A DNA stretch of 64,000 nt, from positions 1,364,001-1,428,000 of the forward strand of contig OZ257260.1 of NCBI GenBank assembly GCA_965279735.1, in the 5' to 3' direction. Position numbers and translations under genes: made by a program. This DNA is from CAIUGU01 sp965279735. GTDB lineage: Bacteria; Pseudomonadota; Gammaproteobacteria; Steroidobacterales; Steroidobacteraceae. The notes below the pieces were generated by a model. It was not told the origin of the DNA and ran no database searches. It worked only from the letters and a program-made list of their open reading frames with translations. Each line of letters starts with the position of its first letter. The first letter of the stretch is position 1. Positions 33,419-42,514 of the stretch are shown piece by piece.

Positions 33419-34264
33419 ATGACGACTGGCAGATGTCTGTGCGGCGCGGTCCGTTACGAAGTCGATGGACCGTTCCAGATGATGATGCATTGCCACTGTT
33501 CGATGTGTCGCAAGCATCATGGCACTGCGTTTTCGACGTTCACGTCTGCCCCTCTGAGCGGATTTCGCTGGGTGCAGGGCGAAGATGACATCGTCACTTA
33601 TCGCTCTTCCACGGGCGGCACGCGGTCCTTTTGTGGCCAATGCGGATCCGTCACGCCAGTGCTGATGGCCGATGCGGGCGTGGTGGTCTGCCCGGCCGGC
33701 AATCTCGAGGGCGATATCGGGATAGAACCGCAGGCCCATATTTTCGTCGGCTCGAAAGCGGCCTGGGAAACGATCACTGACGACCTGCCGCAGCACGCCG
33801 GGTATCCGCCGGAATTCGGAGCGGAAGGTCTCGATCAACCCTCGCGAGTGACGAAAACCGACGTTGCGCAGGGCAGCTGCCTGTGTGGCGACGTGACGTA
33901 TGAGATTTCAGGCGCTCCCGTGCGCATGACTTCCTGTCATTGCAGCCGCTGCCGTCTGGGGCGCAGCGCTGCTCACGCATTCAACGTCTTCTACCCGGAC
34001 TCGCAGTTCGCGTTTACAAAGGGTGCGGAGCAGGTCCTGGAATACAAGGTTCCGGAAGCGAAGTTCTTTGCCGTTGCGTTCTGTCAGCGCTGTGGAGGCG
34101 GTGTGCCGCGCATTTCCAAGGAGAGGGGCATCGTCGTGGTGCCTGCAGGGTCGCTGGACTCCGACCCTGGCATTCGGCCGCAGATGCATATCTTTACCGC
34201 GTCGAAAGCGCCCTGGTTCACCATCACGGATGACTTGCCGCAGTTCGTTGAAGGACTGACTTAG
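33419..34264 (+). CDS. Protein with two GFA (S-hydroxymethyl-glutathione-like) zinc domains
   Basis: The 281-residue product has two tandem GFA domains. The first has CLCG (C6, C8), HCHCSMC (C25, C27, C30) and FCGQCG; the second repeats CLCGDV, CHCSRC and FCQRCGG. GFA proteins are normally one domain of 120-190 residues, so this is a duplication or fusion. Gfa accelerates glutathione addition to formaldehyde; most relatives have no shown substrate. GGAGG lies 6 bp upstream of ATG 33419, so the frame up to 33404 is not used. Its stop overlaps the stop of the convergent glycosylase gene. Confidence 0.9.
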   Translation: MTTGRCLCGAVRYEVDGPFQMMMHCHCSMCRKHHGTAFSTFTSAPLSGFRWVQGEDDIVTYRSSTGGTRSFCGQCGSVTPVLMADAGVVVCPAGNLEGDIGIEPQAHIFVGSKAAWETITDDLPQHAGYPPEFGAEGLDQPSRVTKTDVAQGSCLCGDVTYEISGAPVRMTSCHCSRCRLGRSAAHAFNVFYPDSQFAFTKGAEQVLEYKVPEAKFFAVAFCQRCGGGVPRISKERGIVVVPAGSLDSDPGIRPQMHIFTASKAPWFTITDDLPQFVEGLT

Positions 34265-34950
34265 GACTTGGTCTTCGCGCCCGCGGTGGCCGATCGGGCT
34301 TTCTCCTTCGCTTCGTCTGCAGACCGCCACAAATACCAGCTGGCGATGGAGCGCCAAGGTTTCCACGCCTGCCCCACTTCCGCCAGCTGCTTTGGCGTGG
34401 GTTGCGTTGCCAGCCCTTTCAGCACCCGCCAGCCCTCACGCACTCCGAAGTCATCGACGGGCAGCACATCCGTGCGACCGAGCGTGCTCATCAGCATCAT
34501 CTCCACCGTCCAGCGCCCGACGCCGCGGATGGAGACCAGACGTTCGATCAGGGCTTCTTCATCAAGCAGCGCCGCTTCCTTGCGGGTGGGTATCACGCCC
34601 TCCGCTGCTCCAGTCGCGATCGCGCGAATGGCAGCGATTTTGCCGGCCGAGAAGCCGACACCTCGCATGAGAATCGACTCCGTGGCGAGCACACTGTCAG
34701 GCGCCGGAAATGAAGCACCGGGATACAGATCAAGGAAGCGACCGAGAATCGCATCCGCTGCACGGCCATGAATTTGCTGATAGGCAATCGCCCGCACCAA
34801 CGCTTCATACGGTTCACGCGTCAGATTGACGCGCAACCCGCAAGGACCGACGCGTTCAATGAGCCGCGACCAGTCCGGGTCGATTGCCGAGAGAAAGGCG
34901 GCGGCTGCTGAATAGTCAGGAGACGATGACTTGGCAGGTGAAGCAGGCAT
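34261..34950 (-). CDS. AlkA-like DNA-3-methyladenine glycosylase
   Basis: The 229-residue protein has an HhH-GPD core: AIAYQQIHGRAADAILGRFL, the hairpin SIRGVGRWTVEMML (residues 140-153) and the catalytic Asp in LPVDDFGVREG (D166/167). It excises alkylated purines in base-excision repair. A basic Ala/Lys tail ends the protein. It is convergent with the GFA gene by 4 bp and lies after copD on the minus strand. Confidence 0.93.
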   Translation of the reverse strand: MPASPAKSSSPDYSAAAAFLSAIDPDWSRLIERVGPCGLRVNLTREPYEALVRAIAYQQIHGRAADAILGRFLDLYPGASFPAPDSVLATESILMRGVGFSAGKIAAIRAIATGAAEGVIPTRKEAALLDEEALIERLVSIRGVGRWTVEMMLMSTLGRTDVLPVDDFGVREGWRVLKGLATQPTPKQLAEVGQAWKPWRSIASWYLWRSADEAKEKARSATAGAKTKS

Positions 34951-35016
34951 TCGGCATTGTCGAGTGTGGATCGGGCCTCGATTCTACGGAATGCGGAACT
35001 GGTTCGCTCCTGCGTG

Positions 35017-35844
35017 TCACTCCGGTGGTGATGTGTACGTGACCAGAACGGCTGTGGTAGCGAGAACAGCGCCGATGATGATCAGTTCGGCATCGATGGT
35101 CTTTCTCAAGGTGACTGAAGCTGTGCCATCTCCGCGCAACAGTCGCGGCGTCAACCGGAAACGGTTGTAAGTCGCAAATCCAAGGGCAAGCGCGACGAGC
35201 ACCAGTTTGACCATGAAGATCTGCCCATACGGCATCAGCCAGGGCTTGCGAGCGAAATCGATCAGCATGAAGAGCAGTACACCGCCTGCGATCAATAGAA
35301 TAGCGACGAGGGCAAAAGCCAGCGCACTGAAGCGCCTGACAATATCTGCTACAGCGTGGGTCCCGAGTTGTGTGCATGCTTGCCGGAGCATCCAGAGGGA
35401 GCCAATCCACCACGCGGCAATCAGGACATGAACCAGAGCGATTGCCGCCTGTTGTCCGCCTGCAGTAGCAGAGTGTCCGTAGATCGCCAGTGACAAGAGT
35501 GCGAGCCCGGCATTCGGCAGGCGAGTCAAACGGGCGGAGTTGTCATTGCCTGTCACCGTGAGCAGCAACAGGCAACCGGCGATCTGCAGCCCGATGGCCG
35601 CACCGGAACCTGAGAGGAAGACCGCTGACAGCGTTGGCGCATCGAACTGCCCGCCGAGCCTGAAAATCAGGATCATGGCCCCCGCCAGCGCCGCGATGAT
35701 CGCAGTTACCGCCCCGCGCCAGATGATCCTCGGAACTTCGCTGGCTCCCCGATGCAACGACGCATCGGCCAACGCCGCGCCAGCGCCTGACAGCAATCCG
35801 GCATACAGCACCGCTTTCGCAAAGGCAGCCAGCGCGTCGAGCAT
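35017..35844 (-). CDS. copD: Copper resistance protein CopD-like membrane protein
   Basis: The 275-residue protein has about eight membrane helices. A central HSATAGG and HVLIAAWWIGSLWMLR carry His residues as in CopD. CopD is an inner-membrane partner of CopC and helps move copper across. Its ATG immediately follows the copC stop, and the pair is an operon with copC first. Confidence 0.9.
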   Translation of the reverse strand: MLDALAAFAKAVLYAGLLSGAGAALADASLHRGASEVPRIIWRGAVTAIIAALAGAMILIFRLGGQFDAPTLSAVFLSGSGAAIGLQIAGCLLLLTVTGNDNSARLTRLPNAGLALLSLAIYGHSATAGGQQAAIALVHVLIAAWWIGSLWMLRQACTQLGTHAVADIVRRFSALAFALVAILLIAGGVLLFMLIDFARKPWLMPYGQIFMVKLVLVALALGFATYNRFRLTPRLLRGDGTASVTLRKTIDAELIIIGAVLATTAVLVTYTSPPE

Positions 35845-36213
35845 TCAGCCAGTCTTGGCGGCCGCAGCTTTGACGATGAAGACCAGCGTACCGCTGTTCA
35901 CATGACCATCGCTCGATAGCGCCTTCCAGAGAATCTCGGATCGCCCCGCGTTCAACGACGGGTTGGTGACTTTGAAGGAGGTCGCACTGCCGGTCGGAGC
36001 AAAAGAAAGTGTGCGCTCCGGCTTGCCGAGTTCAACGACCATCACGGAAGTGAGGTTGACGGCATGCTCAAAGCGAATCTCGATCACGGCTGGAGAGCTT
36101 TCCAGCGTAGCCCCGCTCTCGGGCGAAGTGCCTGTCATTTTCGTATGCGCGAGCACCGGTCCGGCGATGGTCAGCACCAGAAGTCCCGCGATCAGAATAT
36201 TGCTTCGTTGCAT
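35845..36213 (-). CDS. copC: Periplasmic copper-binding protein CopC
   Basis: The 122-residue protein has a signal peptide ending GPVLA-H, giving a mature N-terminal His as expected for Cu(II) binding. The beta-barrel motif SPESGATLESSPAVIEIRF and C-terminal SSDGHVNSG (second His) follow. ATG 36213 has GGGAG about 9 bp upstream; the longer frame to 36444 overlaps the divergent gene and is not coding. Confidence 0.95.
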   Translation of the reverse strand: MQRSNILIAGLLVLTIAGPVLAHTKMTGTSPESGATLESSPAVIEIRFEHAVNLTSVMVVELGKPERTLSFAPTGSATSFKVTNPSLNAGRSEILWKALSSDGHVNSGTLVFIVKAAAAKTG

Positions 36214-36331
36214 CAGAGGGAGCTCCCCATTGTTATTTTTTTGCAAAACCGCGGGGCCAATCTGTACGCTCATCGACGGACTGTCAATGAAAGCGTTTTC
36301 GGCGCCGGCTTCATCCATCAAGGAGTGATCA

Positions 36332-36820
36332 ATGCTACGTCGCTGCTGCATGCTTGTTGTCTGCTGGGGACTTTTTGCGGCAACGCAGCTGAATGCCCAG
36401 TCCCAACCGATCCCGCAATTCACGGATGCCGACAGGAGCGACATTCCCGCGGTGATCCACCGCTACTTCGCCGCCTTCACTGCCAAGGACTACGGGTCTT
36501 TCGGCGACTACTTCCAGGCGCCTTTCCTGGGCTACGGCCGCGAGCCAGGAATCGTTCCGACGTTCGAGGAAGTGTTGAAGCGCTACCAGAGCATCCGCGA
36601 TCCGCTCGATCAGGCTGACTACTCATCGAGCAAGGCCGTCGAGATCCGCCTTGTCCCGATGACTCCGTTCCTCGCCCTGGCCAACGTCCATTGGCAGCGC
36701 TACAAGAAAGACGGCGCGCTGCTGAACGAAGGTTCCGAGTTCATGGTGATGAACAAATCCACCGGCGCATGGAAAATCGCCGGTGTAATGCCTCAACAGT
36801 TCCAGCTGTACGGAAAATAG
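36332..36820 (+). CDS. Exported SnoaL/DUF4440-like protein
   Basis: The 162-residue protein has a signal peptide (MLRRCCMLVVCWGLFAATQL, cleavage near NAQ-S) and an NTF2-like fold: IPAVIHRYFAAFTAKDYGSF, FLALANVHWQRYKKDG, EGSEFMVMNKSTGAWKIAGV. Its function is unknown. It starts divergently from copC, with about 118 bp between them, and converges on the phzF-like gene. Confidence 0.85.
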   Translation: MLRRCCMLVVCWGLFAATQLNAQSQPIPQFTDADRSDIPAVIHRYFAAFTAKDYGSFGDYFQAPFLGYGREPGIVPTFEEVLKRYQSIRDPLDQADYSSSKAVEIRLVPMTPFLALANVHWQRYKKDGALLNEGSEFMVMNKSTGAWKIAGVMPQQFQLYGK

Positions 36821-36829
36821 CTTTCCGCA

Positions 36830-37759
36830 CTAACTGATTTCCAACACCCCGCGCATGACCGTGACGCATCGGCCGGAGATCTTCACCGAATCCACCTTGC
36901 CTTGAGATTTGCGGACGGACAGATGAATTTCGCTGGGCCGGCCCATTTCGATGCCCTGCTCGATGATGATGGCGAAATCGCCATCGGTCGGGGGATCCAA
37001 TGAGGCCAGGTAAGCCGCGAGTGCTGCGGAGGCACTGCCCGTTGCGGGGTCCTCGATCGTTCCACTCAAGGGCGCAAACATGCGGGCACGCAGCCGATCG
37101 ATACCAGCATGCTTTCGGGCATAGATGAATATCGAGAGTCGCCCCGCTTTGTCCTTTTGGCCGGGAAGGCTGCCGGCAGCCTGGAATGCATCGAAGACGG
37201 GCCGCGCCTTGCCCAATGAGTCCGCATTCACCTCGGCCACCACGAATTCCAGCCCTACGGAAACGTGGACGGGTGAATGATTTGCCAGCAGGACTTCTTC
37301 CTGCTGCAGACCCACGCACCTCGCCAGCACCTCGGGTTTCAAGGAGGCGCCGATTTCCAAAGGCCGTGGCGCGGTGATCTTCGCCCCACAGACTTCGCCA
37401 TCGTCTGTAACAACACTGACTTCCACTAGCCCCGCCGCTTCTTCGAAGCACATGGTCTGTCCGGGCGCGACGCCGAAGATGCTGGCCTGCTGCCCCAGCA
37501 CATAGGCCGTGCCCACATTCGGATGACCGGCAAAGGGCATTTCCTGCGTCCGATTGAAAATGCGGACGTGCGCGGTGTTGCCCTGACTGGAAGCAGGCAG
37601 GACAAAAGTGGTTTCCGAGAAATTGAACTCGCTGGCGATCTGCTGCATCTGCGCGCCGGAAAGCCCACGGGCATCCGTGATCACGGCAAGCTGGTTCCCG
37701 CCAAACTGCTTGCGGGTGAAAACATCGACGACGACATAAGGAACTTCTATCGGGTTCAT
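36830..37759 (-). CDS. PhzF-family isomerase/epimerase
   Basis: The 309-residue protein begins MNPIEVPYVVVDVFTRKQFG and has the family motif GGNQLAV (20-26) and the catalytic Glu49 in NFSET. The second half repeats the diaminopimelate-epimerase-like fold and has GTIEDPATGSASAALAAYL. PhzF enzymes isomerise small carboxylates in phenazine or other pathways; no phenazine genes are near, so the role is open. GGAAAGG precedes ATG 37759. Confidence 0.94.
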   Translation of the reverse strand: MNPIEVPYVVVDVFTRKQFGGNQLAVITDARGLSGAQMQQIASEFNFSETTFVLPASSQGNTAHVRIFNRTQEMPFAGHPNVGTAYVLGQQASIFGVAPGQTMCFEEAAGLVEVSVVTDDGEVCGAKITAPRPLEIGASLKPEVLARCVGLQQEEVLLANHSPVHVSVGLEFVVAEVNADSLGKARPVFDAFQAAGSLPGQKDKAGRLSIFIYARKHAGIDRLRARMFAPLSGTIEDPATGSASAALAAYLASLDPPTDGDFAIIIEQGIEMGRPSEIHLSVRKSQGKVDSVKISGRCVTVMRGVLEIS

Positions 37760-37867
37760 GCGGTTGCCTTTCCAGGGATCACTGACAGTCTCCTGCCGGT
37801 AGTTTGCAGGATCACTCAAGCGAACGGCTAGAATACGCGGGCCGCGAAATCAACAGGAGATAAGGCG

Positions 37868-39646
37868 ATGAACTTCCCTTCACCCGGTCGGGCGCATGGC
37901 ATGAGGCAGCTATCCTGCCTTTCTCTTGCTGCGGCGGGAGTCTTTTGCACAATCGCCGTATCGGCCCAGCCTGCTCCCACGACAACTCTGACTTCGTTGA
38001 CTCCCGTATCGAGCGCCATGTTGCTGAATCCTCCACCGGCCGACTGGCTGATGTGGCGGCGCACGTACAACGCCTGGGGTTACAGCCCGCTTGAACAGAT
38101 AAGCACGAAGAACGTGAAGAACCTGCAAGTCGCCTGGTCCTGGGCTCTGACCCCGGGTGCCACGGAAATCACTCCCATCGTCCACGACGGTGTGATCTTC
38201 ATTTTCAACAACGGCGACAAGGTGCAGGCGCTCAATGCTGCGACAGGCGATCTGCTCTGGCAGTACCAGCGCGATGCGATACCGGAAGTGATCAACGGCA
38301 ACAACCTCGCCAAACGCAACATGGCCATCACCGATGACAAACTGATTGTCGCGACCAGCGATGTGCATTTGATTGCACTCGACATTAAAACCGGCAAAGT
38401 TGCGTGGGACCAGCAAGTCGAGGACTACACCAAAGGCTGGCGATATACCGGTGGTCCGCTCGTGGCCGGAAACGTGATCGTCCAGGGCATGACAGGGTGC
38501 GGCAACGCCGTGCCGGGTGGCTGCTTCGTCACGGGACACGACTCGAAGACAGGCAAGGAACTGTGGCGCTTCTACACGGTGGCGCGTCCCGGCACTCCCG
38601 GCGGCGACACCTGGAACGGACTGCCGCTGGAAAAGCGTTTCGGCGCGTCGACCTGGAACTCCGGCAGCTACGATCCTGAAACCAACACGCTCTTTCTGGG
38701 CACCGGCCAGCCTTACCCGCATATCGCCGAGATCTCGGGCCTGCTGCCGCTGAGGGCCGGCGAAAAAAACAGCGCGCTCTACACAGACTCAACGCTTGCT
38801 CTCGATCCGCAGACCGGCAAGCTGAAATGGTATTTCCAGCATTTGCCCAATGACACCTGGGATGTGGATTACGCCTACGAGCGGGTTCTGGTGGACCTGC
38901 CCGTGGATGGGAAGGTGCGCAAGGCGCTCGTGACCGTCGGCAAGCTCGGCATCATCGAAGCACTCGATCGCACGACTGGCGAATGGCTTTGGTCCAGGGA
39001 GACTGTGTACCAGAACGTGGTTTCTTCCATCGATCCGAAGACCGGTGACAAGACGATCAACCAGGCGTCGGTACCTCACATCGGCAGCACCGTGACGAAT
39101 TGTCCTGCGGATCCCGGAAGTCGCGGCTGGCCCGCTACGGCCTACAGTCCCCGCACGAAGATGCTGTACATCCCGCTCAACGAGTATTGCTCCGACACCA
39201 CGCCTGTGCCGATCGAAGCGGGCAAGACCTATACCGGCGGCAGTCGCGCGATCTTTGCCCGCAAGCAGATCCCGAACAGCGACGGACAGATTGGTCGTGT
39301 GGACGGCGTCGAGCTCTTCACCCAGAAAGCCGGGTGGTCGAGCCGGACGCGTGCTCCGCAAACGGGTGCCGTGCTGGCCACTGGCGGAGGCCTCGTGTTT
39401 TCGGGGGCGCTTGATCGCTATTTCCGTGCGCACGACGACAAGACGGGCAAGGTGTTGTGGCAGACACGTACGACCAACATCATCAACTCGTTCCCGATCA
39501 CTTACTCCGTCAATGGACGGCAATACGTCGCGGTTGCGGTGGGCAATGGTTCGAGTCATGCCCGTTCGCTCGCGACACTGACACCCGAGATTGCGAATCC
39601 GGATGGTGGCTCTGCCCTGTTCGTCTATGCGCTTCCGGAAAAATAG
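37868..39646 (+). CDS. Periplasmic PQQ-dependent dehydrogenase (beta-propeller)
   Basis: The 592-residue exported protein has tryptophan-docking repeats (ALNAATGDLLW, ALDIKTGKVAW, GHDSKTGKELW, HDDKTGKVLW) and the active-site segment LPNDTWDVDY with the catalytic Asp. It oxidises an alcohol or aldehyde with PQQ. The vicinal Cys-Cys of methanol and alcohol dehydrogenases is missing: RNMAITDDKL stands where it would be. The signal peptide ends near VSAQ. The cytochrome c gene follows after 3 bp and is the probable electron acceptor. Confidence 0.93.
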   Translation: MNFPSPGRAHGMRQLSCLSLAAAGVFCTIAVSAQPAPTTTLTSLTPVSSAMLLNPPPADWLMWRRTYNAWGYSPLEQISTKNVKNLQVAWSWALTPGATEITPIVHDGVIFIFNNGDKVQALNAATGDLLWQYQRDAIPEVINGNNLAKRNMAITDDKLIVATSDVHLIALDIKTGKVAWDQQVEDYTKGWRYTGGPLVAGNVIVQGMTGCGNAVPGGCFVTGHDSKTGKELWRFYTVARPGTPGGDTWNGLPLEKRFGASTWNSGSYDPETNTLFLGTGQPYPHIAEISGLLPLRAGEKNSALYTDSTLALDPQTGKLKWYFQHLPNDTWDVDYAYERVLVDLPVDGKVRKALVTVGKLGIIEALDRTTGEWLWSRETVYQNVVSSIDPKTGDKTINQASVPHIGSTVTNCPADPGSRGWPATAYSPRTKMLYIPLNEYCSDTTPVPIEAGKTYTGGSRAIFARKQIPNSDGQIGRVDGVELFTQKAGWSSRTRAPQTGAVLATGGGLVFSGALDRYFRAHDDKTGKVLWQTRTTNIINSFPITYSVNGRQYVAVAVGNGSSHARSLATLTPEIANPDGGSALFVYALPEK

Positions 39647-39649
39647 TCC

Positions 39650-40555
39650 ATGCCTCGTGACCTAGTACAGGGCTGCATCAAGCCAGTGAGCTTAAGGACA
39701 GCGAGAAGCGCTCTGTGGGCAAGCGTGGCCTTTGCCATGGTTGGGTCACTGCCTGCTCATGCGCAAGCCGCAACCAACTCCGCTACGGAAGATGGCGCGC
39801 GAGTTTATGCATCCAGCTGCATCGCGTGTCATCAGCAGAGTGGCCTCGGGGTTCCCGGCGCATTCCCGCCGCTGGCGCAGCATGTTCCTGCGTTGCTGCA
39901 GCAACCTGGCGGACGCGAGTACATCATCAAGGCGTTGCTGTTTGGACTGGAAGGAAAGATCAGCATTGGCGGTGCGGACTTCCAGGGTGTGATGCCGCCC
40001 TGGAATGCGTTGAGCGACAGCGAACTCGCTTCCGTTCTCAACTACGTGAGCAGAGCGTGGGGCAACGAGAACTCACTGCCTGCCAACTTCGCGCCATTCG
40101 TTGCGAACGAAGTAAAGGCCGCACGGCAGCAACCATTAGCGGCACCTGCCGTGCTGGAGTTGCGTCCGGCTATCGAGGCTGGAAACGCTGCACAGGGCAC
40201 AGCGGCTGCATCATCAGCTGTGACCTTCACTGCTGAGCAGACGGCCCGTGGCAAATTGGTCTATACGCGGCGTTGCGTCGATTGCCACGGAAGCACGCTC
40301 GACAACGGCGAGTTCGGCGGTGCTCCGCTCAACGGTTCCTATTTCAAGGGGCATTGGGGAGGCGGATCCGTGGCCGGGTTGATTGCCTACACCAAGGCGA
40401 AGATGCCGCCCGATGGACCGGGAAGCCTGAGCGATCAGTCGTATGTCGATGTAGTTGCGTACCTGCTGGATGCCAACGGCTATCCCCGCGGAGAGAAGGA
40501 GCTGCCTGCCGATCCGCAGCTCCAGCAGCCAATGAGCCTGCAATTCAAGCAGTAG
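39650..40555 (+). CDS. Dihaem cytochrome c, partner of the PQQ dehydrogenase
   Basis: The 301-residue exported protein has a signal ending PAHAQA, haem motifs CIACH (57-61) and CVDCH (209-213), and Met ligands near VMPPW (115) and KMPPDGPG (about 250). Each domain is a small cytochrome c. It probably takes electrons from the dehydrogenase 3 bp upstream and passes them to the oxidase. Confidence 0.93.
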   Translation: MPRDLVQGCIKPVSLRTARSALWASVAFAMVGSLPAHAQAATNSATEDGARVYASSCIACHQQSGLGVPGAFPPLAQHVPALLQQPGGREYIIKALLFGLEGKISIGGADFQGVMPPWNALSDSELASVLNYVSRAWGNENSLPANFAPFVANEVKAARQQPLAAPAVLELRPAIEAGNAAQGTAAASSAVTFTAEQTARGKLVYTRRCVDCHGSTLDNGEFGGAPLNGSYFKGHWGGGSVAGLIAYTKAKMPPDGPGSLSDQSYVDVVAYLLDANGYPRGEKELPADPQLQQPMSLQFKQ

Positions 40556-40661
40556 CGTCCTTGGCATATGTGAAGATCCGCCAGCCGCGACTCTGGCGTT
40601 GACGCTGCTCGGCCCAACGGACTATTGCTGATCCTGGTACCACCCGTTTCATTGTCACGGC

Positions 40662-42110
40662 ATGAATCTTCAACTCGTCTCCACTGTCATCCTGGTCGCG
40701 CACTGGCTCATCATCGTGGCGCTGTCGGCTCGCGTGATCATGCGGCGTTCACCTGTAGGAGTGTCGCTCGCGTGGCTCGCAGTGGTTTTCAGCGTGCCGT
40801 TTGCCGGCGCATTCCTGTATCTGCTGTTCGGTGAAAAGCGCCTCGGCCGCGACCGCTTCAGGCGTATCAACGCGTGCGTCATCGATGTTGTCCGCTGGCA
40901 GAAAGAGATCAAGACCCGATACGCCCCCTCAGACGAAAAGCTCAATCCGTGGGCCGAACCGCTTTTTCATCTCACTGAAAGAGTCCTCGGCTTTCCGCCC
41001 CTGCCGGGCAATACGCTTGAGTTGCTGAACGATTTCCAGACCATCTTCGATCGCCTGGTGGCGGACATCGATACGGCACAGAACACCGTTTACATCGATT
41101 TCTATATCTGGCATGAAGGTGGCCGCACGACAGACGTGATCGACGCGCTCATCCGCGCCGCACAGCGGGGCGTGCGATGTCAGGCACTTGCCGACGCACT
41201 GGGAAGCAAGGCTTTTCTCAAAGGGGAATCGGTACGTCGACTGCGTGCTGCAGGTGTCACGTTCATGGCTGTCCTGCCTATAGGCGCGTTCCGCTCACTG
41301 GTCGCCCGCGCCGACTTACGCAATCACCGCAAGATCGTCGTCATCGATGAATCGGTTGCCTATTCCGGCAGCCAGAACCTGGTGGATCCACGTTTCTTCA
41401 AACAGTCGTCCGGCGTTGGTGAATGGGTGGATGCCATGGTGCGCGTGACGGGACCGGCTGCGGTGTCACTGGGCGGCGTATTCCGCTTCGACTGGTGCGT
41501 TGAAAGCGGAACTTCATTCCAGGCTCCGGCCATGCTGACGGAGAATCTTCCCGGAGCTGCCGGATCGACCGTGCAGGTCGTCCCGTCGGGACCGGACTTG
41601 CGGCCCGAGGCGATTCATCAGTTGCTGCTTGCGGCGATCTACGCCGCCCGCCATGAAATCGTGATGACGACGCCCTACTTCGTGCCCGATGACTCGATAC
41701 TGACCGCTCTACTGACAGCCGCCCTTCGCGGCGTGCAGGTCACGCTGATCGTTCCGGCCCGCAACGACTCGCTACTGGTCAGGCATGCAAGCGTTGCCCA
41801 CTTCGATGACCTGATGGGCGCAGGTGTTCGCATCGCGCGATTCAACGGTGGACTGCTGCACACCAAGAGCCTGACGATCGATGGAACGCTGAGCGTGTTC
41901 GGTTCCGTGAATCTCGACATGCGCAGCCTCTGGCTCAACTTCGAGATCTCGCTGCTCATCCACGATCCCGGTTTCACTGGTCGCCTTCGCTCTTTGCAGG
42001 AGAGTTATCTCAAGGATGCGGATTGGGTTGATCCGGATGTATGGAGACGGCGTCCTGCGCGCAGCCGTTTCATGGCGAATGCGTGCAGGCTGGTGGGGCC
42101 GTTGTTATAA
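40662..42110 (+). CDS. cls: Cardiolipin synthase
   Basis: The 482-residue phospholipase-D-type enzyme has two N-terminal membrane helices and two HKD motifs: NHRKIVVIDE near residue 223 and LHTKSLTIDG near 405. It condenses two phosphatidylglycerols to cardiolipin at the inner membrane. The N-terminal VSLAWLAVVFSVPFAGAFLY segment is typical of ClsA-type enzymes. About 106 bp separate it from the cytochrome gene. Confidence 0.95.
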   Translation: MNLQLVSTVILVAHWLIIVALSARVIMRRSPVGVSLAWLAVVFSVPFAGAFLYLLFGEKRLGRDRFRRINACVIDVVRWQKEIKTRYAPSDEKLNPWAEPLFHLTERVLGFPPLPGNTLELLNDFQTIFDRLVADIDTAQNTVYIDFYIWHEGGRTTDVIDALIRAAQRGVRCQALADALGSKAFLKGESVRRLRAAGVTFMAVLPIGAFRSLVARADLRNHRKIVVIDESVAYSGSQNLVDPRFFKQSSGVGEWVDAMVRVTGPAAVSLGGVFRFDWCVESGTSFQAPAMLTENLPGAAGSTVQVVPSGPDLRPEAIHQLLLAAIYAARHEIVMTTPYFVPDDSILTALLTAALRGVQVTLIVPARNDSLLVRHASVAHFDDLMGAGVRIARFNGGLLHTKSLTIDGTLSVFGSVNLDMRSLWLNFEISLLIHDPGFTGRLRSLQESYLKDADWVDPDVWRRRPARSRFMANACRLVGPLL

Positions 42111-42130
42111 GAAGATCGGTGCCCGGTGGT

Positions 42131-42360
42131 GTTCTTTACTCTTCCCTGAAGAGAAAGAACCAAAGAGAAGTGCGATCCGGGTATGCGTCGCCGAAAAGTA
42201 TGAATAACTGAGAAAGCGGCGACTTGAGATGACTTCTACTGTTCTCTTTGGGCAATCCCAAAGACGAAGCAATCCGGGTGGGTATGGCCGAAGGCCATTG
42301 TGACTTTCTACTGTTCTCTTTGGACAACTCCAAAGAGAAAAGTAGCAAAAGAGAAAGGAT
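42131..42360. repeat. Hairpin repeat, copy D (double unit), directly 3' of tRNA-Asn
   Basis: The gap 42111-42360 holds no gene. Stems include GTTCTT...AAGAAC (42131-42160), CTTTGGG-caat-CCCAAAG (42246-42263), ATGGCC-gaa-GGCCAT (42284-42298) and TTCTCTTTGG-acaact-CCAAAGAGAA (42314-42339). The last stem and its flank almost equal copy B; the rest resembles 18735-18845. Confidence 0.8.
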
Positions 42361-42435
42361 TGGCTCCCCGGGACGGATTCGAACCGCCGACCAACGGATT
42401 AACAGTCCGTAGCTCTACCACTGAGCTACCGGGGA
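42361..42435 (-). tRNA. tRNA-Asn (GTT)
   Basis: A 75-nt cloverleaf: acceptor TCCCCGG/CCGGGGA, D-arm GCTCAGTGGTAGAGC, anticodon stem ACGGA/TCCGT with loop CTGTTAA (anticodon GTT), and T-arm GGCGG-TTCGAAT-CCGTC. CCA is encoded. Confidence 0.97.
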
Positions 42436-42461
42436 ATACCAGGACGCATGGAAGGGCCGCG

Positions 42462-42491
42462 ATTTTGCGGAACCGGGCCCCAAGGTGTCAA
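42462..42491 (-). promoter_or_regulatory. Promoter of tRNA-Asn
   Basis: On the minus strand a perfect TTGACA and CAAAAT lie 18 bp apart. The -10 lies 26 bp before the tRNA 5' end, within the region after the galU stop. Confidence 0.6.
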
Positions 42492-42514
42492 GGAAACCAG
42501 AGGGCCGGAGGGGC

